Of a stretch of DNA of 64,000 nt, positions 10,153 through 21,581 are shown piece by piece; the first letter of the stretch is position 1; the number at the start of each line of letters is the position of its first letter. Location of the stretch: assembly GCF_034424155.1 (NCBI RefSeq), contig NZ_CP139992.1, positions 496,001-560,000 of the forward strand. Reading direction: 5' to 3'. The stretch comes from Hafnia alvei (GTDB lineage Bacteria > Pseudomonadota > Gammaproteobacteria > Enterobacterales > Enterobacteriaceae). A program made the position numbers and the translations under genes. The notes under the pieces were generated by a model. It saw only the letters and a program-made list of their open reading frames with translations. It searched no databases and was not told the origin of the DNA.

Positions 10153-11100
10153 ATGATTAACGCCAATAATTCTCTTCCTCCCGCCATTTTTATTATGGGG
10201 CCGACGGCGTCTGGGAAAACGGCCCTTGCCATGTCGTTGCGCCAGCGCTTTCCTGTTGAACTTATTAGCGTTGATTCTGCTCTAATCTACCGTGGAATGG
10301 ATATTGGTACAGCGAAGCCAACGGCTGAAGAACTCGCTCTGGCTCCGCACCGGCTGATCGATATCCGTGATCCGGCGGAAAGTTACTCTGCGGCAGATTT
10401 TCGCGCCGATGCACTGCGTGAAATGGCAGCCATTACCGCTGAAGGGAAAATTCCCCTCCTAGTCGGTGGAACCATGCTTTACTTTAAAGCATTGCTGGAA
10501 GGGCTTTCGCCTTTACCTGCTGCGGATCCAGAGGTTAGAGCCCAGATAGAAAAACAGGCACAAGAGCTGGGTTGGGAGGCGTTACATCGTCAGTTACAGC
10601 AGGTTGATCCTGTTTCTGCGGCTAGGATTCATCCAAATGATCCACAGAGACTGAGTCGCGCACTGGAAGTTTTTCTTATTTCGGGTAAAACTTTAACTGA
10701 ACTGACTAAAATTTCAGGCGAAACGCTACCCTACAATGTGCAACAGTTTGCGATTGCACCTGCAACGCGTGAGCAGTTACACCAGCGAATTGCCCTGCGT
10801 TTTGAGCAGATGATGGCCGCGGGTTTTGAAGCTGAAGCCAGAGCCTTGTTCGAACGTGGTGATTTGCACACAGACTTACCTTCTGTGCGCTGCGTGGGCT
10901 ACCGCCAGATGTGGTCATATCTGGAGGGCGAAATAGACTACGATGAAATGGTTTACCGTGGAATTTGTGCAACACGCCAGTTGGCAAAACGTCAGATGAC
11001 TTGGTTGCGCGGTTGGGAGTCTGTGCATTGGTTAGATAGTGATGAACCGTTGCAGGCTCTGGAAAGTGTGGCACATGTTGTTCGTGCATCGCTTGATTGA
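10153..11100 (+). CDS. miaA: tRNA dimethylallyltransferase
   Basis: 315 residues (E. coli 316). MiaA transfers a dimethylallyl group to A37 of UNN-decoding tRNAs, the first step to ms2i6A. The P-loop GPTASGKT is at 16-23, followed by [31 protein letters not shown] and the C-terminal RCVGYRQMW and [14 protein letters not shown] motifs. In E. coli the promoters of hfq lie inside miaA, and the same may hold here. Confidence 0.97.
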   Translation: MINANNSLPPAIFIMGPTASGKTALAMSLRQRFPVELISVDSALIYRGMDIGTAKPTAEELALAPHRLIDIRDPAESYSAADFRADALREMAAITAEGKIPLLVGGTMLYFKALLEGLSPLPAADPEVRAQIEKQAQELGWEALHRQLQQVDPVSAARIHPNDPQRLSRALEVFLISGKTLTELTKISGETLPYNVQQFAIAPATREQLHQRIALRFEQMMAAGFEAEARALFERGDLHTDLPSVRCVGYRQMWSYLEGEIDYDEMVYRGICATRQLAKRQMTWLRGWESVHWLDSDEPLQALESVAHVVRASLD

Positions 11101-11411
11101 TTGTGTACAATTGAGGTGATTGGGCCGTAATTAGGCCGATGGGTACTTGAATCAGGGAGATTCATGCACCATATACTCATTATGTTTCACGTTGCAGACG
11201 CATGGTCTGTGTTTGTTCGCCGTAATTACATAGTCACCTGTGCATAACAGGGTTATCTATGCTTCATGGGGCTCACGAACATACGGTCTGTTGCTGGGAT
11301 TATTTTGAGTAAAGTACTCAGTGCGCAAATTTTTACGCAGTTTATTTTGATTGGAGTCGTTGGACTCTTAGTAACATACAACAAACAACTAGCAAATAAG
11401 GAAAAGATAGA
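11101..11411 (+). promoter_or_regulatory. miaA-hfq spacer and hfq leader
   Basis: These 311 bases hold no gene. Small hairpins are visible (TGAATC/GATTCA at 11148-11164 and GAGTC/GACTC just before the last A-rich part). The last 40 bases before hfq are A-rich with ARN-type triplets (ACAACAAACAACTAGCAAATAAGG), the kind of sequence Hfq binds with its distal face. This fits the known autorepression of hfq in E. coli. A single TTATGCACA-type DnaA box is present in inverse orientation at 11240-11248. I could not fix a promoter. Confidence 0.45.
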
Positions 11412-11717
11412 ATGGCTAAGGGGCAATCTTTACAAGACCCGTTCCTGAACGCACTGCGTCGCGAACGAGTCCCAGTTTCGATCTATTTGGTGAATGGTAT
11501 TAAGCTGCAAGGCCAGATTGAGTCTTTCGATCAGTTTGTCATTCTGTTGAAAAACACAGTTAGCCAGATGGTTTATAAGCACGCAATTTCTACCGTTGTT
11601 CCGTCTCGTCCGGTTTCTCATCATAGCAATAATCCGGGAACTGGCGGCAGCAGCAACTACCACGGTAGCAATCAGGCGTCTTCACCGTCGTCTCAGGACA
11701 GCGATGACGCTGAATAA
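11412..11717 (+). CDS. hfq: RNA chaperone Hfq
   Basis: 101 residues (E. coli 102). Hfq forms a hexameric ring that pairs small RNAs with mRNAs. Residues 1-66 are the invariant Sm core ([20 protein letters not shown], the [13 protein letters not shown] Sm1 and the [10 protein letters not shown] Sm2). The disordered tail (about 70-101) is Ser/Asn/Gly-rich and ends acidic (SQDSDDAE), as in E. coli, where the acidic tip helps RNA release. GGAAAAG gives the ribosome binding site. hflX follows after 98 bp. Confidence 0.98.
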   Translation: MAKGQSLQDPFLNALRRERVPVSIYLVNGIKLQGQIESFDQFVILLKNTVSQMVYKHAISTVVPSRPVSHHSNNPGTGGSSNYHGSNQASSPSSQDSDDAE

Positions 11718-11815
11718 GCCGCATCGTTCGTTATCTCAGTCGGAGGGTGTTAATGATCGTTTGTCATTGATGCTCTCCGTTCTCATCGGTCCTATCCGCT
11801 TGAGAGGTTTTACGT

Positions 11816-13096
11816 TTGTTTGACCGTTACGAAGCCGGCGAGCAGGCCGTATTGGTTCACGTCTATTTCTCCCAAGAAAGAGATATTGAAGATCTCAGAG
11901 AGTTTGAGTCCTTAGTCTCCTCCGCGGGCGTAGAAGCATTACGCGTTGTTACCGGCAGCCGCAAGGCCCCGCATCCAAAGTATTTTGTTGGCGAAGGCAA
12001 AGCCGAAGAAATCGCTCAGGCGGTTCAAGAAACCGGTGCCTCCGTCGTTCTTTTTGATCACGCATTATCCGCCGCCCAAGAACGCAATCTGGAAAAATTA
12101 TGCCAGTGCCGCGTGATTGATCGCACGGGTCTGATCCTCGACATTTTTGCTCAGCGTGCACGTACCCATGAAGGTAAGTTGCAGGTTGAACTCGCTCAGC
12201 TACGCCATTTAGCTACGCGCTTAGTGCGTGGCTGGACTCACCTTGAACGTCAAAAAGGTGGGATCGGCTTACGTGGTCCGGGCGAAACCCAGCTTGAAAC
12301 AGACCGTCGTTTGCTGCGCGATCGCATTAGCCTGATTTTGTCTCGTCTTGAACGCGTTGAAAAACAGCGCGACCAAGGTCGCCGTGCGCGTAGCCGTGCG
12401 GATGTTCCAACGGTGTCACTGGTGGGTTACACCAACGCCGGAAAATCAACGCTGTTTAACCACATAACCAAAGCAGATGTGTATGCTGCTGACCAACTGT
12501 TTGCTACGCTTGATCCGACGCTACGTCGTATTGACGTGGTTGATGTTGGCACCACCGTTCTCGCCGATACAGTTGGGTTTATTCGCCATCTGCCCCACGA
12601 TTTGGTGGCTGCGTTTAAAGCAACGCTGCAAGAAACCCGTCAGGCATCACTTTTATTGCACATAATTGATGCATCTGATGCTCGTGTTGATGAGAATATT
12701 GATGCAGTGAATACTGTATTAGCAGAAATTGAAGCAGATGAAATTCCTGTACTGCTTGTGATGAACAAAATTGATATGCTGGATGAGTTCGAACCGCGTA
12801 TCGATCGGAACGATGAGAATTTACCTATTCGGGTTTGGGTTTCTGCGCAAACCGGGGTGGGAATTGATTTATTGTTCCAAGCGTTAACAGAGCGCTTGAG
12901 CGGAGAAATTGCAAGCTACGAGCTGCGATTGCCGCCTGAGGCAGGACGTTTACGTAGCCGTTTTTACCAGCTTCAGGCAATAGAGAAAGAGTGGATTGAG
13001 GAAGATGGCAGTATTGGATTACATATCCGGCTCCCAATTGTGGAGTGGCATCGACTTTGTAAACGTGAACAAGAATTACTAAAGTATATTATTTAG
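11816..13096 (+). CDS. hflX: ribosome-associated GTPase HflX (TTG start)
   Basis: 426 residues, family length. HflX is a GTPase that splits stalled or heat-damaged 70S ribosomes. The N-terminal HflX domain (about 20-110) precedes a coiled-coil linker and a G domain with G1 GYTNAGKS (204-211), G3 DTVG (251-254) and G4 NKID. The start is TTG at 11816: this gives the conserved N-terminus [15 protein letters not shown], and GAGAGG lies at the right distance. No ATG or GTG nearby fits. Confidence 0.96.
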   Translation: MFDRYEAGEQAVLVHVYFSQERDIEDLREFESLVSSAGVEALRVVTGSRKAPHPKYFVGEGKAEEIAQAVQETGASVVLFDHALSAAQERNLEKLCQCRVIDRTGLILDIFAQRARTHEGKLQVELAQLRHLATRLVRGWTHLERQKGGIGLRGPGETQLETDRRLLRDRISLILSRLERVEKQRDQGRRARSRADVPTVSLVGYTNAGKSTLFNHITKADVYAADQLFATLDPTLRRIDVVDVGTTVLADTVGFIRHLPHDLVAAFKATLQETRQASLLLHIIDASDARVDENIDAVNTVLAEIEADEIPVLLVMNKIDMLDEFEPRIDRNDENLPIRVWVSAQTGVGIDLLFQALTERLSGEIASYELRLPPEAGRLRSRFYQLQAIEKEWIEEDGSIGLHIRLPIVEWHRLCKREQELLKYII

Positions 13097-13166
13097 TAAC
13101 ACTTGGTTAATATCACCTACTCAAATGAGTCTGAAGAACACCAATCATTGAAGAATGGAGCGAAAC

Positions 13167-14423
13167 ATGGCGTGGAATCAGCCCGGTAATAACGGACAGG
13201 ACCGCGACCCGTGGGGAGGCGGCAGTAATAATGGCGGCAACTCCGGCGGAAACAACAATAATAAAGGTGGCCGCGATCAGGGGCCTCCGGATCTGGATGA
13301 TATCTTCCGTAAACTGAGCAAAAAGCTGGGTGGACTGGGCGGTAAAGGCACGGGCTCTAGCAATTCAGGCAATCCACGCGCACCTATGGGTGGCAAAGTG
13401 GTTGGCCTTGCTATTGCCGCTGTGGTTGTCATCTGGGCAGCAAGTGGTTTCTATACCATTAAAGAAGCCGAACGTGGCGTCGTGACACGTTTTGGTAAAT
13501 TCAGTCATCTGGTACAGCCAGGTTTGAACTGGAAACCGACTTTTGTTGATGAAGTGACTCCGGTTAACGTGGAATCTGTGCGTGAACTGGCAGCGTCCGG
13601 CGTGATGCTGACTTCGGATGAGAACGTGGTACGCGTTGAGATGAACGTACAGTACCGTGTAACCAATCCAGAAGAGTACTTGTTCAACGTAACCAATGCG
13701 GATGACAGCCTGCGTCAGGCAACTGACAGCGCGCTGCGTGCGGTTATTGGTAAATACTCAATGGATAAAATCCTCACCGAAGGCCGTACTATTATTCGTA
13801 CGGATACCCAGAAAGTGCTGGAAGAAACCATCAAGCCTTACAAAATGGGGATCACCCTGCTGGACGTAAACTTCCAGACAGCGCGTCCGCCAGAAGAAGT
13901 TAAAGCTGCATTTGATGATGCGATTGCCGCGCGTGAAAACGAACAGCAATACATTCGTGAAGCTGAAGCTTACGCCAACGAAGTTCAGCCTCGTGCGAAC
14001 GGTCAGGCACAACGTATTCTTGAAGATGCGCGTGCTTACAAAGATCGTACCGTTCTAGAAGCGCAGGGTGAAGTTGGTCGTTTCGCTCGCCTGTTGCCTG
14101 AATACAAAGCGTCTCCGCAAATTACGCGTGAACGTATGTATCTGGAAACCATGGAACGCGTATTGGGTAGCACCCGTAAAGTATTGGTTGATGATAAGAG
14201 CAATAACCTGATGGTTCTGCCTTTGGATCAGCTGATGCGCGGTGGCAAAACTGACGCAGCGGCGAAATCTGGCAGTCAGGATACTAGCCTGATTCGTTTA
14301 GACCCAACGCCTGCGGCAACCAAGTCGTCCAGTAATGCAGATTCAAGTAGCAGCAGCGTGATGGACCAGCGCCGGGCGAATGCTCAGCGTAACGATACCA
14401 ATCGTCAGGGAGAGAATAACTAA
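13167..14423 (+). CDS. hflK: FtsH regulator, SPFH-domain protein HflK
   Basis: 418 residues from the ATG at 13167, which gives the conserved start MAWNQPGNNGQDRDPWG. An ATG at 13155 is in frame, but GGAG sits between the two and serves the later one. The N-terminus is Gly/Asn-rich, followed by one membrane span (about 76-96), an SPFH/band-7 domain and a helical region (AREN...AEAYANE). HflK and HflC form a large dome in the inner membrane that encloses FtsH protease and limits access of membrane substrates. hflC overlaps it by one base (TAATG). Confidence 0.97.
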   Translation: MAWNQPGNNGQDRDPWGGGSNNGGNSGGNNNNKGGRDQGPPDLDDIFRKLSKKLGGLGGKGTGSSNSGNPRAPMGGKVVGLAIAAVVVIWAASGFYTIKEAERGVVTRFGKFSHLVQPGLNWKPTFVDEVTPVNVESVRELAASGVMLTSDENVVRVEMNVQYRVTNPEEYLFNVTNADDSLRQATDSALRAVIGKYSMDKILTEGRTIIRTDTQKVLEETIKPYKMGITLLDVNFQTARPPEEVKAAFDDAIAARENEQQYIREAEAYANEVQPRANGQAQRILEDARAYKDRTVLEAQGEVGRFARLLPEYKASPQITRERMYLETMERVLGSTRKVLVDDKSNNLMVLPLDQLMRGGKTDAAAKSGSQDTSLIRLDPTPAATKSSSNADSSSSSVMDQRRANAQRNDTNRQGENN

Positions 14424-15424
14424 TGCGTAAGTCTCTATTACTCGTTCTCATTGTTATCCTGGTGGTATTGTACGCATCACTGTTTGTGGTGACTGAAGGC
14501 CAGCGCGGCATCGTACTGCGTTTTGGCAAGGTTCTGCGTGATGATGAGAACAAGCCTTTGGTGTACGCACCTGGCCTTCATCTCAAAATACCGTTCATTG
14601 AATCTGTCAAAATGCTGGATGCGCGTATCCAGACTATGGATAACCAAGCTGACCGTTTCGTGACCAAAGAGAAAAAAGACCTGATCGTTGACTCTTATAT
14701 CAAGTGGCGCATCAGCGATTTCAGTCGTTACTACCTGGCAACCGGCGGTGGCGATGTTTCTCAGGCCGAAGTGCTGTTGAAACGTAAATTCAGTGACCGT
14801 CTGCGTTCTGAAATCGGTCGTCTGGATATTAAAGATATCGTAACGGATTCCCGCGGTAAGCTGATGGAAGACGTACGTGATGCACTGAACACCGGTACGG
14901 TAGATGATGCCACCGCAAGCGATGCAGATGATGCTATTGCGAGCGCAGCAGCACGTGTTGAGCGTGAAACTAGCGGTAAACAACCAGCGGTAAACCCGAA
15001 CAGTATGGCTGCTCTGGGTATCGAAGTTGTTGACGTTCGTATCAAGCAAATCAACCTGCCAGCCGAAGTTTCTGACGCGATCTACAAGCGTATGCGTGCA
15101 GAGCGTGAAGCCGTAGCACGTCGTCACCGTTCACAAGGTCAGGAAGAAGCCGAGAAGCTGCGTGCGACTGCTGACTATGAAGTAACGCGTACACTGGCTG
15201 AAGCTGAGCGTCAGGGACGTATTACTCGCGGTGAAGGTGATGCGGTAACTGCCAAGCTGTTTGCCGATGCATTTAGCCAAGATCCAGACTTCTTCGCCTT
15301 CATTCGTAGCCTAAAAGCTTACGAAAATAGCTTCAAAGATGGCCAAGATGTGATGGTTCTGCGTCCAGACAGTGATTTCTTCAAATACATGAAATCACCA
15401 AACGGTAATGCAGCTGCTAAATAA
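14423..15424 (+). CDS. hflC: FtsH regulator, SPFH-domain protein HflC
   Basis: 333 residues (E. coli 334). A single N-terminal membrane span (about 4-22) leads into an SPFH domain (GQRGIVLRFGKV) and a long charged helix (AEREAVARRHRSQGQEEAEK). It is the partner of HflK, made by coupled translation: its ATG shares one base with the hflK stop. The transcript ends at the hairpin at 15477-15508. Confidence 0.97.
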   Translation: MRKSLLLVLIVILVVLYASLFVVTEGQRGIVLRFGKVLRDDENKPLVYAPGLHLKIPFIESVKMLDARIQTMDNQADRFVTKEKKDLIVDSYIKWRISDFSRYYLATGGGDVSQAEVLLKRKFSDRLRSEIGRLDIKDIVTDSRGKLMEDVRDALNTGTVDDATASDADDAIASAAARVERETSGKQPAVNPNSMAALGIEVVDVRIKQINLPAEVSDAIYKRMRAEREAVARRHRSQGQEEAEKLRATADYEVTRTLAEAERQGRITRGEGDAVTAKLFADAFSQDPDFFAFIRSLKAYENSFKDGQDVMVLRPDSDFFKYMKSPNGNAAAK

Positions 15425-15476
15425 TCTTTGCTAGAGAAAACGTTCTGAATAAAGCGCGTTTTGACACTCGATTAGA

Positions 15477-15508
15477 AAGGCCCGTTTAGTCGCGGGCCTT
15501 TTTTTTGT
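15477..15508 (+). terminator. intrinsic terminator after hflC
   Basis: AAGGCCCG (15477-15484) pairs with CGGGCCTT (15493-15500) around an 8-nt loop and is followed by eight or more T. Confidence 0.95.
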
Positions 15509-15543
15509 TTGTTTTTTGATTTTGTCGACAGCCTGAGGGAAAT

Positions 15544-15744
15544 ATGAACTCTACAATTTGGATGGCATTAGGGTTGGTTTTGATCGTCGAAGGACTCGGA
15601 CCAATGCTTTTTCCACGAGTTTGGCGGCGCATGATTGCAACGATGGCTCAATTACCTGACGGAGTTTTACGTCGTTATGGCGGCGGTCTAGTGGTTGCAG
15701 GGTTAGTTATCTACTACATGTTGCGTAGCCGTATGGGGGGCTAA
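15544..15744 (+). CDS. yjeT: small membrane protein YjeT (DUF2065)
   Basis: 66 residues with two predicted membrane helices (about 6-22 and 44-60) joined by a short basic loop (RVWRRM), a typical DUF2065 protein. In E. coli it sits between hflC and purA, as here. Its molecular role is not established. It has its own start after the hflC terminator and is followed by the purA promoter region. Confidence 0.93.
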   Translation: MNSTIWMALGLVLIVEGLGPMLFPRVWRRMIATMAQLPDGVLRRYGGGLVVAGLVIYYMLRSRMGG

Positions 15745-15761
15745 ACATCTTCGGATTTTTT

Positions 15762-15813
15762 GCGCAATCGTGTGCTGAAAAGTGCTGAAAGCTCCGAAAT
15801 GTGATGGTAGAAT
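15762..15813 (+). promoter_or_regulatory. purA promoter with a possible PurR box
   Basis: CTGAAA (15785-15790) and TAGAAT (15808-15813) are 17 bp apart, about 29 bp before the purA start. Just upstream, GCGCAATCGTGTGCT (15762-15776) resembles the PurR operator (CGCAANCGNTTNCG) in the left half and the centre but is weaker on the right. In E. coli, PurR represses purA. Confidence 0.45.
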
Positions 15814-15823
15814 CCATTTTTAA

Positions 15824-17140
<1,317 letters not shown>

Positions 17141-17167
17141 TAGTTTGCATTGTGTTGTCTCTTGATG

Positions 17168-17190
17168 AACCGGGCTTTGCCCGGTTTATT
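17168..17190 (+). terminator. hairpin after purA
   Basis: AACCGGGC (17168-17175) pairs perfectly with GCCCGGTT (17179-17186) over a 3-nt loop. The T-run is weak (TATTACTT), so termination may be incomplete. Confidence 0.7.
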
Positions 17191-17307
17191 ACTTTAGGGC
17201 GTTACCTCCACGCTTGAAATCCGCAAGTCGAAACACCAAATATCCCCGATAAACGTACTCTTCTTGCTAAATCGCTAGTGGCTTTTGCCGTGGCTGGTTT
17301 ATTATCC

Positions 17308-17325
17308 AAATAGATAGATCTATTT
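17308..17325. promoter_or_regulatory. 18-bp palindrome upstream of nsrR
   Basis: AAATAGAT (17308-17315) and ATCTATTT (17318-17325) are perfect inverted repeats with a 2-bp centre, about 95 bp before the nsrR start. It looks like an operator for a dimeric regulator. It does not match the NsrR motif, and I do not know the binder. Confidence 0.4.
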
Positions 17326-17419
17326 TTGGGATGAATTCCCAGTATTGATATCTCGTTTTATATTCTATTTTTATACTCAGTTATCGCGAGATAACGCCAA
17401 GCTAGACTTAGAGGTAGCC

Positions 17420-17845
17420 GTGCAGTTAACAAGTTTTACTGATTTTGGGTTACGGGCGCTGATTTACATGGCATCCCTGCCTGCCGATCAGATGACCAAT
17501 ATCACGCAGGTAACTGATGTCTATGGCGTCTCTCGTAACCACATGGTTAAAATTATTAATCAGTTGAGCCGTGCTGGCTTTGTGACTGCCGTTCGAGGTA
17601 AGAACGGTGGCATTCGCTTGGGACGACCAGCGAAAGATATTCGTATTGGTGACGTGGTAAGAGAGCTTGAGCCCTTAACGCTAGTTAACTGCTCTCACGA
17701 GTTTTGCCATATCACGACAGCCTGCCGCTTGAAGCAAGTTTTGCAAAGAGCCACGCAGGCTTTTCTGGCCGAGTTGGATCAATGTACTTTGGCCGATTTA
17801 ATTGAAGAAAACTCACCGCTTTATAAGTTGTTGCTGGTTGAATAA
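17420..17845 (+). CDS. nsrR: nitric-oxide-sensing repressor NsrR
   Basis: 141 residues from the GTG at 17420, exactly the E. coli length. AGAGGT precedes it, and the longer TTG-started frame has an unrelated extension. NsrR is an Rrf2-family repressor. It holds an iron-sulfur cluster through C91, C96 and C102 ([13 protein letters not shown]), which nitric oxide destroys, releasing target promoters. The winged helix (about 3-70) is intact. It precedes rnr by 41 bp. A strong NsrR box lies before ytfE in this window. Confidence 0.96.
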   Translation: MQLTSFTDFGLRALIYMASLPADQMTNITQVTDVYGVSRNHMVKIINQLSRAGFVTAVRGKNGGIRLGRPAKDIRIGDVVRELEPLTLVNCSHEFCHITTACRLKQVLQRATQAFLAELDQCTLADLIEENSPLYKLLLVE

Positions 17846-17886
17846 TCAATCCAGCGGCAATTGCTGATGACTACGGAGGAACCGCA

Positions 17887-20439
17887 ATGTCACAAGATCC
17901 TTTCCAGGAACGCGAAGCAGAGAAATACGCCTCACCGATCCCAAGCCGCGAGTTTATCCTGACGCATCTGTCGCAGCACACCACGCCCGTTAGCCGTGAG
18001 GAGATCGCGCGTGAACTAAATCTGACTAGTGAAGAAGATTTAGAAGCGCTGCGACGCCGTCTGAGAGCGATGGAACGCGACGGACAGCTCATCTTCACCC
18101 GACGCCAGTGCTATGCGCTGCCAGAGCGTCTCGATTTGAAGAAGGGAACCGTAATTGGCCATCGTGATGGCTACGGTTTCATTCGCATTGAAGGAAGTAA
18201 AGACCGCGACGATCTTTACCTCTCTTCGGAACAGATGAAGCTGTGTATTCACGGCGACGTCGTGCTGGCGCAAGTCGTTGGCACCGATCGTAAAGGGCGT
18301 CGTGAAGCGCGCATCGTACGTGTTCTTGAACCGAAACAGAGCCAAATCGTGGGCCGCTACTTTACCGACGCAGGCGTTGGTTTTGTGGTGCCAGACGACA
18401 GCCGTTTAAGCTTTGATATTTTGATCCCACCAGAATCTATTGCCGGTGCCCGTATGGGATACGTGGTTGTGGTTGAGCTCACTCAACGTCCAACGCGTCG
18501 CACTAAGGCCGTGGGGAAAATTGTCGAAGTATTGGGTGATAACATGGGTACCAGCATGGCGGTGGATATCGCTCTGCGTACGCATGAAATTCCGCACACT
18601 TGGCCCGAGCAGGTTGAAAAGCAGGTTGCTGATTTAAGCGAGCAAGTTCCTGAAGCGGCTAAGAAAGGCCGAGTTGATCTGCGTGATTTGCCGCTGGTTA
18701 CCATTGATGGCGAAGACGCGCGTGACTTTGATGATGCCGTCTATTGTGAGAAAAAACGTGGTGGTGGCTGGCGCTTGTGGGTGGCGATTGCCGACGTAAG
18801 TTACTACGTTCGCCCAAATACCGCGCTGGATCACGAAGCGCGTAGCCGTGGTAACTCGGTGTACTTCCCATCACAGGTCGTTCCTATGTTGCCGGAAGTG
18901 CTCTCTAACGGGCTGTGTTCGCTCAACCCACAGGTCGATCGCCTGTGCATGGTGTGCGAAATGACCGTTTCTGCAACGGGTCGCCTGACATCCTTCAAAT
19001 TCTACGAAGCGGTGATGAGTTCCCACGCACGTTTAACCTACACCAAAGTAGCCCATATTTTGGCCGGTGACGAAGAGCTGCGTGAGCACTATCGTCCATT
19101 GGTTAAACCTTTGGAAGAGCTGCATAGCCTCTACAAAGTGTTGGATCACGCGCGTGAAGTGCGTGGCGGTATTGCATTTGAGACCGAAGAAGCCAAATTT
19201 ATCTTCAACGCTGAGCGCCGTATCGAACGCATTGAGCCAACGGTACGTAACGATGCGCACAAGCTGATCGAAGAATGTATGATTCTGGCCAACATCGCGG
19301 CAGCGCGTTTTGTTGAGAAGAACGAAGAGCCTGCGCTGTACCGAATCCATGACCGTCCAAGCGATGACCACTTGACCTCCCTGCGCAGCGTGCTGGGTGA
19401 ATTAGGTTTAACGCTGGGCGGCGGTATGAAGCCTGAGCCGAAAGATTACGCCGATCTCATGGATGAAATCGCGGATCGTCCTGACCATGAAATGCTGCAA
19501 ACGATGCTGCTGCGCTCCATGAAACAGGCGGTCTACGATCCAGAAAACCGCGGTCACTTCGGTTTGGCGTTATCAGCCTATGCACACTTTACGTCTCCGA
19601 TTCGCCGTTACCCTGACCTGAGCCTGCATCGTGCGATCAAGTACCTGCTGGCGAAAGAGCACGGCGGCGACCATGCGGGTTGGACGAAAACCGGCGGTTG
19701 GCACTATAACGAAGAGCAGATGTTGCAGCTGGGCGAGCATTGCTCCATGACCGAGCGCCGCGCAGATGAAGCCACGCGTAACGTTGCAGACTGGCTGAAA
19801 TGCGACTTTATGCAGGATCACGTGGGTGAAACCTTTACCGGGATTATCTCTAGCGTGACCGGCTTTGGTTTCTTCGTGCGCTTAGACGATCTGTTTATTG
19901 ACGGCTTGGTGCATGTTTCTGCGTTGGACAACGATTATTATCGCTTCGATAACGTGGGTCAGCGTCTGATTGGCGAATCTTCCGGTCAAACTTATCGCTT
20001 AGGCGACAAAGTTGAAATCCGTGTAGACGCGGTGCATATGGACGAACGCAAGATTGATTTTGTTCTTCTTTCTAGCACTCGTACTCCGCGTGGCGCAGGC
20101 AAAACCGAGAAAGAACGCACGAAGCGTACCCTCAGAGAAGATAAAGCACCTTCTCGTGGACAGCGTCGCGGTGGTAAGATGCCGGCCAATTTCGAACCGG
20201 ATAGTGCATTCCGTAAAGATAAAAATGGCAAGCCGGTGCGAGCAGGCAAAGCCGGTGCAGGTAAAAAAGAAAAATCAGTGAAAATTGATAAATCTGGCAA
20301 ACCTGCAAAACCAGCTAAAAATGCCAAAGATCACGATCAGACAACCGTTAAGCCAAAAGCTAAAAAAGTTTCGGCGAAGACCAAGAAAATCGCTGCGGCC
20401 ACCAAGGCCAAACGTGCCGGTAAAAAAGCCGCCGAGTGA
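17887..20439 (+). CDS. rnr: ribonuclease R
   Basis: 850 residues (E. coli about 813). RNase R is a processive 3'-to-5' exoribonuclease that unwinds structured RNA and acts in rRNA quality control and tmRNA-linked mRNA decay. Order: winged-helix region (about 20-80), cold-shock domains (about 85-225), RNB catalytic domain (motif [13 protein letters not shown] with D274, D280, D282 and D283), S1 domain (about 640-725), then a Lys/Ala-rich basic tail. The tail (from about 735 to 850) is longer than in E. coli and explains the extra length. In E. coli the tail binds SmpB-tmRNA. Confidence 0.97.
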   Translation: MSQDPFQEREAEKYASPIPSREFILTHLSQHTTPVSREEIARELNLTSEEDLEALRRRLRAMERDGQLIFTRRQCYALPERLDLKKGTVIGHRDGYGFIRIEGSKDRDDLYLSSEQMKLCIHGDVVLAQVVGTDRKGRREARIVRVLEPKQSQIVGRYFTDAGVGFVVPDDSRLSFDILIPPESIAGARMGYVVVVELTQRPTRRTKAVGKIVEVLGDNMGTSMAVDIALRTHEIPHTWPEQVEKQVADLSEQVPEAAKKGRVDLRDLPLVTIDGEDARDFDDAVYCEKKRGGGWRLWVAIADVSYYVRPNTALDHEARSRGNSVYFPSQVVPMLPEVLSNGLCSLNPQVDRLCMVCEMTVSATGRLTSFKFYEAVMSSHARLTYTKVAHILAGDEELREHYRPLVKPLEELHSLYKVLDHAREVRGGIAFETEEAKFIFNAERRIERIEPTVRNDAHKLIEECMILANIAAARFVEKNEEPALYRIHDRPSDDHLTSLRSVLGELGLTLGGGMKPEPKDYADLMDEIADRPDHEMLQTMLLRSMKQAVYDPENRGHFGLALSAYAHFTSPIRRYPDLSLHRAIKYLLAKEHGGDHAGWTKTGGWHYNEEQMLQLGEHCSMTERRADEATRNVADWLKCDFMQDHVGETFTGIISSVTGFGFFVRLDDLFIDGLVHVSALDNDYYRFDNVGQRLIGESSGQTYRLGDKVEIRVDAVHMDERKIDFVLLSSTRTPRGAGKTEKERTKRTLREDKAPSRGQRRGGKMPANFEPDSAFRKDKNGKPVRAGKAGAGKKEKSVKIDKSGKPAKPAKNAKDHDQTTVKPKAKKVSAKTKKIAAATKAKRAGKKAAE

Positions 20440-20472
20440 TAGTCTAAGGCTGTTCACTTAAGCGTGATTTTA

Positions 20473-20538
20473 GGGGAAGTACACCGATGGGGTCGTAGCA
20501 GCTTTAGCTGCCGGAGCGCCCCGCGGTGTGCTAGCCCC
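20473..20538. other. long imperfect hairpin between rnr and rlmB
   Basis: The spacer folds as a nested hairpin: GGGG (20473-20476) with CCCC (20535-20538), ACACCG (20481-20486) with CGGTGT (20524-20529), GGGG (20489-20492) with CCCC (20519-20522), and GCAGC (20498-20502) with GCTGC (20507-20511) around loop TTTA. No T-run follows. It may be a repeat-family member, an mRNA-stabilising 3' element or a small RNA. Confidence 0.5.
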
Positions 20539-20595
20539 GTGTATCTCGATCTTTTGAATGAACGGCATACAGAGTGATAGTCTGATTTAAATAAC

Positions 20596-20667
20596 AGGCA
20601 GCGCGAGCATCAGCTGCCTTTGATTTCATTCCCGCCTGGGTCTGTGCGAAAGCGAAGACTCAGGCGG
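20596..20667. other. two adjacent hairpins upstream of rlmB
   Basis: First hairpin: AGGCAGC (20596-20602) with GCTGCCT (20613-20619), followed by TTGATTT, possibly a weak rnr terminator. Second: CCGCCTGGGTCT (20632-20643) with AGACTCAGGCGG (20656-20667), 12 pairs with one G-T wobble. Its loop contains GC-GAAA-GC, a GNRA tetraloop. The second hairpin ends 24 bp before the rlmB start codon and so would sit in the rlmB leader. Confidence 0.5.
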
Positions 20668-20691
20668 CTGACGTTATAGCGTTATAAAATT

Positions 20692-21426
20692 ATGAGCGAA
20701 ATGATTTACGGTATTCACGCGGTTCAGGCATTGCTTGAGCGCGATCCACAGCGTTTTCTTGAAGTCTTTGTGATGAAAGGTCGCGAAGACCGTCGTCTGA
20801 TGCCGCTGATTGCTGAACTTGAGCAGATGGGCATTGTGATTCAAGTTGCAAACCGTCAGTGGCTGGATGAGAAGGTTGAAGGTGCGGTGCATCAGGGGAT
20901 TATTGCCCGCGTGCGCGAAGGACGTCAGTATCAGGAAAATGATTTGCCCGCGCTGCTGGAAAATCTGGAACAGCCTCCTTTCCTATTGATTCTCGACGGC
21001 GTAACCGATCCGCACAACCTTGGTGCTTGCTTACGTAGCGCCGATGCAGCGGGTGTTCATGCTGTGATCGTTCCGCGCGATCGTTCTGCTCAGTTGAATG
21101 CCACAGCGAAAAAAGTGGCCTGTGGCGCAGCGGAAACTGTGCCGTTGATCCGCGTTACAAACCTTGCGCGTACCATGCGTTTCCTGCAAGAGCAAAATGT
21201 ATGGATCGTCGGTACTGCGGGTGAGGCTGACCACAATCTTTATCAAAGCAAAATGACTGGCCCAATGGCGCTGGTGATGGGCGCAGAGGGCGACGGTATG
21301 CGCCGTTTGACCCGCGAACATTGCGATGAGCTGATCAGCATCCCGATGGCGGGCAGCGTTTCTTCTCTGAACGTTTCTGTCGCGACCGGTATTTGCCTGT
21401 TTGAGGCCGTGCGCCAACGTTCATAA
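20692..21426 (+). CDS. rlmB: 23S rRNA (guanosine-2251-2'-O)-methyltransferase RlmB
   Basis: 244 residues (E. coli 243). RlmB is a SPOUT-class enzyme that methylates the ribose of G2251 in the P-loop of 23S rRNA. The N-terminal L30e-like substrate domain is followed by the knot motifs [37 protein letters not shown] and [18 protein letters not shown]. It lies downstream of rnr, as in E. coli, but the 252-bp structured spacer suggests its own control. Confidence 0.97.
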   Translation: MSEMIYGIHAVQALLERDPQRFLEVFVMKGREDRRLMPLIAELEQMGIVIQVANRQWLDEKVEGAVHQGIIARVREGRQYQENDLPALLENLEQPPFLLILDGVTDPHNLGACLRSADAAGVHAVIVPRDRSAQLNATAKKVACGAAETVPLIRVTNLARTMRFLQEQNVWIVGTAGEADHNLYQSKMTGPMALVMGAEGDGMRRLTREHCDELISIPMAGSVSSLNVSVATGICLFEAVRQRS

Positions 21427-21465
21427 GCCTGCGTGATATCGCCTAACTGAACATGCATGCGTTAC

Positions 21466-21496
21466 AAAGGGTGGCTTAGGCCGCCCTTTCTCTTTT
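21466..21496 (+). terminator. intrinsic terminator after rlmB
   Basis: AAAGGGTGGC (21466-21475) pairs with GCCGCCCTTT (21480-21489) over a 4-nt loop, with one wobble, followed by CTCTTTT. Confidence 0.85.
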
Positions 21497-21581
21497 GTGA
21501 ACTGCCCTCCAGCAAAATCAGCCTAAACGATCATACTTAGTGACTTAACCCGGTTAACGGGGGCCGCAAGGGACACTGGAT

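Noticed and set aside
11266-11448. 60-residue open frame overlapping the start of hfq
   Set aside because: It overlaps hfq in another frame and lies in its leader.
14477-15127. 216-residue antisense open frame inside hflC
   Set aside because: It is the shadow of a strongly conserved gene; no domain or ribosome binding site supports it.
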